A stretch of 64,000 nucleotides of DNA, taken from Xanthostigma xanthostigma. Its lineage: Eukaryota > Arthropoda > Insecta > Raphidioptera > Raphidiidae. Position 1 is the first letter of the stretch. Each line of letters begins with the position of its first letter. The DNA lies in the NCBI GenBank assembly GCA_963575645.1, contig OY754467.1, forward strand, positions 31,803,108 to 31,867,107. Reading direction: 5' to 3'. This document shows, piece after piece, positions 56,761-64,000 of this stretch. A program made the position numbers and the translations under genes. The notes beneath the pieces were generated by a model. The model saw only the letters and a program-made list of their open reading frames with translations. It ran no database searches and was not told where the DNA came from.

Positions 56761-58879
56761 ATTGTATTATAAATTTTTTTGAAAAATATCAATGTATTAA
56801 GCTATACGAGTAAATTCAATGTTCATCATACAAAGGGTCTCACTTGTAGAGTACCAATAAACAACCCACCCTACGGCTTGTATTTCAATTTAATAATGCT
56901 GAAATCTGCATTATGGATTATTTTCAAAAAGCAATAATCCTGAAATTTGCAGTGCAGGTGACTTATTTTTTTAATGATTAATTCCATGTAATCAATTACG
57001 TATTATTTTTTAATTAATCTCGTATTTTTGAAGGTGATTTAATTAATAATAATGTAAATTATCCATTAAATGCGTTATTTGTGGATAATTATTTTCGCAA
57101 TCTTGGATTTAATCAAAAGTTATTTGACACCACTGCCAAAACAATGTAAAAAAACTTATAATAACCATAATAACCCAAAGATGTTTTTAATTTTATAACC
57201 ACTCCGCTTCAAATCTTTTTTACGTATTCTTTATATAAAATTCAAAGGAAAAAACTTAAAGGGTTAGCTTAAGTAAAATGTTAATGAACACAAAAATGAA
57301 TTGATAATTACTCTGGAAATTTGTCAGCAAGTATATATTTACATTTGAAAAATTTAAGTTTTGAGTTACAATTTGTCACAAGGTCATGAAAGAAAGATAT
57401 GAAATTTGGTTTAAAAAAAATCAAATACTTACAAAAATACAACTAAAAATACACCACGCAGCAAACACATACTTCTTATTTTATACATCACTAAAGTAAA
57501 ATGCAATTCAGATATCGTCAGAAAACTTTTCAGAATGCTATGTTGATTGATTCTTCATTAATCAACAAAACTTTATTGAACAATCAACAAATTTATGATG
57601 CTGTGACGACTTATGGGTATGGAATTATTTTAAAGCAGATATTACAATAACCAGTAGTATTTGCGAAATTATTAATATATTTTTTCTTTTGGTACTTGGC
57701 AAAACACTTTTAAGATCACGAGTCGACAGATGCTATTGAGTATTTACTTACCGTAAATTTCTGTTCTTTCAGTATCACGGTACAGTTCTTTGTGATTACG
57801 ATACCGTAAAATATTCTGGATATTTAAAAGGTAAGGTTCTACAGTCTAGCTCTTATTTAAATATTCACACTGCCACCAGATAAATAAGTTTTCAAGTGAT
57901 CTACTGACCTTGTCCTCTCCTTCTTGTTTCAAAATATTGTTTTGCGTATAATTGAAACTAATTGTTTTCTCTTGGGGTGCTACAGGTCAAATTAAAAATA
58001 AAATACGTTCAGACCACACAACGAGGTGCGTGAAGTTGGCTCAGAAAAATCCTGTCTAAGGGATAAAATATTCCTTTCCCTAATTGGGTTCGTTTTATCT
58101 CTTCTCATTTTTTTATTAAACAACAAGCCCAAGTAAAACGTCTCATTCAAAAGCCGTTCGTAAGTTCATGTTTCTCCCACAGTTCATATCGTTTTACTCC
58201 ATTTTGACTCCTTCCTAAAAAAGTTAATTCAATAACATTTTTCTTTCAAAAATACCGCAAATCGCTGTAAAAAATTAATGTTTTGTCTGGGAAAATTCAT
58301 AGGGGGGGGGGGTGTTGAAAAACGAAATTATGTGGGGTAAAATCTTCTAGTGCATTTCAGATGGGTAAAACGTTTTTAAGCCCTAAAGATCAACAACTTC
58401 AATTTTACTCACTTTGTGAAGTTAGTTCGGATTTTAAAAGTATATGAGTCTTTTGCGCTGTCTTAGGGGGTTGTACAAATTACCTTAGAGATAGAGAAAT
58501 GTTTTTTTTCGCTAAGATCGATCGTACTTCCACTATATCAACCAAACTTTCCCTTGTCTTATTACAGCAATTTATGGTTGTTTTGGAAAAAAAAACTTTA
58601 TTATTAAATTAAATTAATTTTTTGGAAGGGGATAAAACGAAATTTATTGTGTGAAAAACACGGATTAACGAGAGGTTTTCAATTGCAGCGTTTTACTCCC
58701 CAGTCCGGCAAATTTTCTAACGATAGATTACCGATTGGAACGTTTTACCTGCAAGACGTGCGGATGTTTTCTGGATCAACTTCACGCACCTCACACAACG
58801 TCCTATACCGACTATTAGATGGATTGACGCTAGATCTATTAAAAAAGCTCTTCAATCTTTTTAAAAAGTATCTTGTAGC

Positions 58880-59370
58880 TAGTGCCGGATTAAGACTTAT
58901 TGTTGCCCTAAGCATTTCTTGCTTATGGGCCCCCATCTCTAATATGTTCAGTTTATAAAAAAAAATCAAATTGATAGAAAAAAGTTAAAACGCGTAGATT
59001 TTTAGGGAAAAAAAGTGAATTTTACAATCAATGCTCTCATTGAAAATTTGTCTGTCTACAAAATCGGACCTTAGGCATTTTTATATAATTACCTACTAGA
59101 AAAAAAGTTTCAAACCTTTAAAATTAAAAAAATAAAACCCTTAAGAAATAATATTTATTTCGTTTTCATTTTCAAAAATAAATTATTATTTAGTTTTAAC
59201 TTCTATACGTCTAAAGACATATCAGTAAATCACATTTTTGAGAACATGACAAAAAGAAAAAAAAATTGTTGACGCGGTCTGGTGAGGTACTTTTCATTTC
59301 TTCTTGGTGCTCCCTGAGATGTGATGCCCTAAGCAATTGCTTACTTTGCTTATAGGTTAATCCGGCACTG
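58880..59370. mobile_element. hAT-type MITE, CAGTGCCGGATTAA family
   Basis: Left end TAGTGCCGGATTAAGACTTA, right end TAGGTTAATCCGGCACTG, with the perfect 8-bp target duplication CTTGTAGC (58872-58879, 59371-59378). The first base is T where hAT ends normally have C. 491 bp. The open frames at 58647-58969 that cross it are not genes. Confidence 0.92.
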
Positions 59371-59519
59371 CTTGTAGCACGCCTAGAATCATCCTTTATA
59401 TTTTGGACTCTAAGATCAAAAATAAATTCAGGAAAATGTTTGCGTTACACTCGACTGCGACACATTGTTATTGTCCAAGTAAGATGCATTTTAACTAGGA
59501 ATGTTACAGATCACGGAGC

Positions 59520-59720
59520 ATTCGAATATTTTTGACATCCGCATCCGCAATATTCGTTGCGAAGCGATTGCGGATGCTGATGTGATGCAAATCATTACGA
59601 GATTTTAGGGAGCGGGCTCCCGGCTCTTGGCGCGCGCATTTGCAGATGCGGACGTCAAATGTCCACATCTGCATTCTGCAGATGTCAGCAAAATTCACAT
59701 CCGTGACATCATCGATTATT
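59520..59720. repeat. GCATCCGCATCCGCAAT-type repeat
   Basis: GACATCCGCATCCGCAATAT, GATTGCGGATGCTGATG and GCAGATGCGGACGTCAAATG form a patch of related direct and inverted words. GC-rich against its flanks; non-coding. Confidence 0.5.
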
Positions 59721-59922
59721 TCAGAGTTTATTTTTTTAGTTTTCTTATGACGTTTCGACCGAAACGTTAGATTAAAGAGCAAAAAAATAAAGTCTGAAAA
59801 CTTAGTCGAGTTTTTTTATTTATCACCCCATAAGGTAGATTTTATTTGAGTCGTTTTTAATCCAGTATTTTTGTGAGATTTGGTTATCAGTGAAAAAACT
59901 GTAAAAATTGAATTAAAAAAAA

Positions 59923-60171
59923 TTTGTTGTCTGTAAAGTCGGTTTACGGACGATAGTTTTACGTGATAACGTCATAAAGAAACATTGATGAACTCTCTGA
60001 CGTCATGCGAGAAGAGAGAGAAATGCGTACAAGTCGACGCTTGGGCCGATCGTGCCTCTCTATCGCTTATACCGCGCTCTCGCTTGCACGCTCAGGCTCA
60101 GGCGGAACGTGACACTTTTTCGTGCGTGCAGCCGGTGTTTCATCAATTTATAAGACGTTATCACGTCAAAA
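59923..60171 (+). mobile_element. Family A/B element, copy 4 (about 110-bp GC-rich core)
   Basis: Starts TTGTTGTCTGTAAAGTCGG and ends GACGTTATCACGTCAA. Its core (59980-60100) is much richer in GC than the surroundings, with GACGTCATGCGAG and CGCTTATACCGCGCTCTCG, and is unlike the other three cores. No coding capacity. Confidence 0.78.
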
Positions 60172-60770
60172 AAAACTGTAGGTACTTCACCATAAATTAT
60201 TTTTTATAGTCTATTGAATTTTTTTTTACTTTTATTATTATTGTTATATATAGGTATATCAATGTACCTTTTAGTGTTCCGTATCGAATTGGTATTTAAA
60301 TGGAATACTTACGGGATCGCATCGACGTCTGTTTGTTCGTGTGTCCCAGACATTTTTTTATAATGAGTTCATTATATTATATACTTATCTCTGTATTGTT
60401 TTGAAATAACAAAATATAAACAAAGCAAAAAACAGTTTTAACCTTTTTAAAAAGAGTGCAAATATAGTCCAAATATAGCTACAAGATTAAAAAATAATAA
60501 CAAGATAAATACATTTCTGAATATTAAAAAAATAATTATTTAACAACATAATTTGTTTTGTCTAGGTCTTGTAAAACCTGTTTATTTGTTATAATTTTGT
60601 TAGCGAACAGCTAAATAAAAAAAAATTGCAATAATGGAATAAAAATAATTCTCTATGGTTTTCTTCATTGTTTATGATATTGTCTATACAAAAACGTGCA
60701 ACAATGTAAAATGGCATTCAACATTTCTGAGATCAAGCACGCTCTGAACATTGTTCAAATTATTAGGGAC

Positions 60771-61782
60771 TAGCTTTTACCCACGACTTCGTCCACTTGG
60801 AATCACTAAGTACAATTGATATAACTGATTAAAAAGTTAATAAATTAAAGCCAGGACTAAATGTTTTTTGAAAAAACATAAAAATTTTGTAGATTCGATA
60901 AACATGAGCAAGCCGTGTGAAAAACATGTTTTTTTTCTAAATGAATACCAGCTACTTTAGTGTTTGCCCCCGGACTTTGATTATAGTTATTCCGAAAGCA
61001 GCTTTTAATGGAAATTGTAATCTTTTAAATTACAACGGCAAATCCGTTGGTATAATTGGTATTCCTGCAGATAGTTAAACACTATCTCTTTCAGATTTGC
61101 AACTAATTATATAATAATACTGCCCTAAAAAGGCAAAGGGCATTAAGTGACATTAATTTGTTGAAAAATGAGTTCATACTGAAACCAACGACAGCAGTAA
61201 GTGCTGCAGCAATAGTTTTATTGTCTTTAAAAAATGTTTCCCCCATGTTTTGGTTTCCATAATCTAAAATTCCGGACGGTCAATACATTTTTAGTAAATC
61301 TTGATTTACCTAAATTCATAAGTTGGTCACTTACTGCCTTTTTACGGCAGAATAGTCCTTACAATATCTCGATCCAGATGAGAAACTTGTAAACACGTAC
61401 CATTACTCAAGTTCGCAATAAAAGTAGCGGAACACCCGCTTTTAACCTTAATTTATGAGAACGCATTTAACCTACTTAGGAGTTAATGTTTAAAAAAAAA
61501 ATAGTTTGTCTTTTCCCAGATTTTAAGCTATCTCTATATTAAATTCCATCACAATCGGTACAGCGGTCTGGTCGTGAAAGCGTAACTTCATTCAATATTA
61601 CAACTCCTACTTCATCCCTAACGGGGTTAAATTTTTGAAAAAAGTAGCCTATGTCCTTTCCCAGTCTTCAAACTATCTCTATATTAAATTTCATCACAAT
61701 TGGTCCAGCGGTTTGGCAATGAAAGCGTAACAGACAGACGGACAGACAGAGTTACTTTCGCATTTATAATATTAGTATGGAT
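60771..61782 (+). repeat. CTAGCTTTTACCCACGACTTCGTCC RTE-like repeat, copy 2
   Basis: From ACTAGCTTTTACCCACGACT to TTATAATATTAGTATGGAT, the full start and tail of a very common lepidopteran repeat. Near the 3' end two units of about 150 bp each carry TTTCCCAG..., AACTATCTCTATATTAAATT and CATCACAAT.GGT.CAGCGG (61515 and 61660). A CTGCCC MITE is nested at 61120-61350. Non-coding. Confidence 0.78.
61120..61350. mobile_element. CTGCCCTAAAAAGG MITE, copy 2 (nested)
   Basis: Same ends and interior as 28072-28272 (ATGAGTTCATACTGAAACCA, CCATGTTTTGGTTTCCATAA, GACGGTCAATACATTTTTAG), plus about 35 bp near GACAGCAGTAAGTGCTGCAG. Flanked by AATA on both sides. It sits inside the RTE-like repeat at 60771. 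The uninterrupted paralogue at about 6607-6620 shows the site before insertion. Confidence 0.9.
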
Positions 61783-64000
61783 ATAATGAAAGAGGGGGTG
61801 AGTGACACTATAGTGTATTCCACGAACCAATATAGCAAAAAAAATTGCGAGATCAGCATCTGATTGGTCGCTTGAAACTCAACGCAGTAGAAGGCAGTTA
61901 GGGATGTACAAAAACATTTTCAACTTGAGTGCGTTTATTTGAAAGAGAAATTGAACAGAACTTGTGCTGCTCATTTTCCAATCTACTAATAGTAGCGGTG
62001 TGATCCGTTTGTTTTTGAAGTATATGGTTAGGAACAAATTTCGTGGCTTATTGGATCAAAGAAAGCAGTACTTTTTTGATAATATTGACTTATTCTTAAG
62101 GAAGCACCCTCGGTACGCAGTAAGTCAAAGAATTTCAGTCTTCTACTTGAGTAACGTAGTATATAATTTGGAAACACCACATGCCTTGCCATAGTTACAA
62201 GTGCTTATGTACGCAGCTATGTCCATGACGCAGCATAAGTCAGCATGCGGTGTCAAATTCGCATTAATTTATGAAAATGCTTTTCTTTATTCCTGTCATT
62301 TCGGAAATAATAATATACTATCATTTTTTTGGAATACTATGCTTTTAGCATTTACTCAATTTACGTATGTTTTTACGATATCAAAACTGCTGCAGTTTGG
62401 TAACTTACCTTTAAATGACGCGCCACAAACTATAATATTGCGGTGTTGTCATGTTTGTGAATTGCTAAAAAGCTCGGCTTTGTTTTAGTTATTTCTATTA
62501 ACATAAGCAAGCTTTATACGTTTTGGAAAAAGAAAAATGTTCATAGAATATTCGTTTATATTTCCTGAAAATTTTATCAAAATCTGTTTGTCAATTCCAA
62601 CGTAAATAAATGATGGAGTGCGTTAAAATCACAGATTTCCATAAGACTCCATGTTAAGTGCAGCGAAATAAAATTATCAATATCTTTTTTCAAAGTCAAC
62701 CAAAGATCACAAAAATTTAACTGAGTTATTTTTGAAAAGGTTTCGACATATTTGCAAATTTTCGTAATTTTCTGTTTGTTAATTCATTTATCGAGGGTAC
62801 TTCCTTAAGTCGGCAGCATTCCTGCCATCCTCAAAGAATACAAGCCGTCAAAACAGATAGTAATACAGTTGTTAAACTTAAATTTGATAATATTATCTGA
62901 TCGAGAAATTTCTTCATATTTTATGTGATTGACAATGTTTTATATTTATTTAATTTCCAATGTGCGTTTTATCTTTTATAATTTTAGCCTTTAGTGTTTA
63001 AAGATTATGCGCGAAGTGTTCAGATGTAGGTCAGATCTAAGATGAAGTTTTATTGTCTGGTACACAAGAATAAAAATGTTCTATGCGTTTGAATATCTAG
63101 TAAATTGTAAAATTATGTACCTAAGAAATTCTTCGCGCCACGCCACTTCGCCGGAAGTTGTAACGCCAAAAAGACGCATGGAAACGTTAGAAAAACAACG
63201 TTTCAGTCCGGTCACTCCTGGCATCGCTTTGACTTAATTTTAAACTCCTCTTTTCATTGATTATAACTTTTTATTTAAACACATTTTTAAAGATAAAAAA
63301 TATGGGATCAACTGTTATTATTAACGGTTATAAATCAATAATAAAACTTATATTATCAGTAATTTTAAAAATATTTTGTAATCACATAATTTTAACTCCT
63401 CTCTTCCGTATTGTAAATATAGTAGCAACATTTTAAAATTTTTGAAGTTTTTATATTCCCTCTATTTCAATATAGGTATAAAAATTCTACTATTAATTTC
63501 CATGGTAATTTTCTATCATACAAATGGAATGACAAATACAGAACAGTAAATAAGATTGACAAATCAAACAAAAATATGATTTGTCCACACATGATATTTG
63601 CAATTTCGGTTAACATTGTTTCCTTATTTGCTTTACAATATTGTCACGAGTGTGTTGAAAACTTGGCGCCAGCACATAACACTACGGTTATTATTATTAC
63701 AAATTTTACTTTTTGAATGTATTATTTGAAACTGCTATTATTTTTTCTGAAAATATAATTAAAATAACAATTTGATTATATTACGTACACGATATATGTA
63801 ATAGTTTTATGTCTTGTAACAAAATTGAATGATTTTAAAGTAGTTTACTTACTTTATTTTTAAAAATACACTTTCGTGTGAATAAATAAAAGACAGTTTA
63901 TATCTACGTTCAAACTTTGTGAAAATTTACTATTTAATCAAAGGGGCTTAAAAAAACTCATATTTCGATTATTTATTTGAAGTTAAAAATTACAGCTAAT
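61783..64000. other. No supported gene
   Basis: Open frames at 61964-62194 and 62201-62488 have plausible lengths but no recognisable domain and ordinary AT-rich codon use. The remainder is AT-rich with no repeat partner in the window. Confidence 0.45.

Larger units (their letters stand above)
53373..58871. other. Upstream flank or 5' intron of Irk
   Basis: 5.5 kb with only scattered repeat patches (54945-55090, 56540-56760). It should hold or precede the Irk start exon, but no ATG-bearing exon in the right phase was found. A TATA-like AATATAAAAAAGGTGC at 54636 and a donor-like TTTACG/GTAAGT on the minus strand at 57750 are the only suggestive sites. Confidence 0.45.

Noticed and set aside
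57745-57840. Possible upstream Irk exon ending TTTACG/GTAAGT on the minus strand
   Set aside because: In the phase needed to join 53372 the frame meets TGA shortly before the donor, with no ATG after it. At best a non-coding exon.
61964-62488. Two consecutive plus-strand open frames of 76 and 95 codons
   Set aside because: No recognisable domains, no splice signals linking them, and composition equal to surrounding DNA.
1-64000. CRISPR arrays, bacterial operons or a prophage
   Set aside because: No regular short repeat/spacer array, no Shine-Dalgarno-led gene clusters, and the spliced Kir gene shows this is animal DNA.

Overview
This 64 kb window is AT-rich, gene-poor DNA from an insect, most likely a moth or butterfly. 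The order is inferred from repeat style: scattered TAGGTACCTA words, repeats that open with an ACTAGCGGTCC- or CGACTTCGTCC-type sequence and close with TATTAGTATAGAT-like tails, and a repeat that ends in GCGCGAGTCCGACTCGC plus a T run. No bacterial-style operon, rRNA or intact tRNA gene was found.

The one gene read with confidence is an inward-rectifier potassium channel (Kir/Irk family) on the minus strand, 53372 down to 46104. Six coding exons with canonical splice sites and compatible phases join into 414 residues plus a stop. They carry TM1, the pore with the TIGYG filter, TM2 and the whole cytoplasmic domain. The initiating exon is not recognised; it lies upstream of 53372, in the window or beyond it. 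A second minus-strand open exon at 12057-11828 could be the first coding exon of an unrecognised acidic, Pro/Ser-rich protein.

Most other recognisable sequence is mobile DNA. There is a broken CR1/Jockey-type LINE (19112-21600, minus) with a foldback element inserted just past its YADD box. There are hAT-type non-autonomous elements with 8-bp target duplications (5999, 24274, 36822, 40341, 50230, 58880), a hAT transposase C-terminus (36504-36704), and a mariner-like deletion derivative inside an Irk intron that keeps the end of its transposase. There are also TTAA-flanked palindromes, several foldbacks with arms of about 100-400 bp, three elements sharing a TATATGTTAC terminus, four copies of a family with conserved ends and unlike cores, RTE-like repeats including one with a tRNA-Lys-like segment, and one possible fossil LTR.

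Layout: 1-11 kb repeats; 11.8-12.1 kb candidate exon; 12.3-19 kb repeats and long palindromes; 19-21.6 kb LINE; 22-46 kb repeats with long featureless stretches; 46-53.4 kb Irk; 53.4-58.8 kb mostly unique upstream DNA; 58.9-64 kb repeats, then featureless sequence. All comparisons were made by eye within the window; no database search was run.
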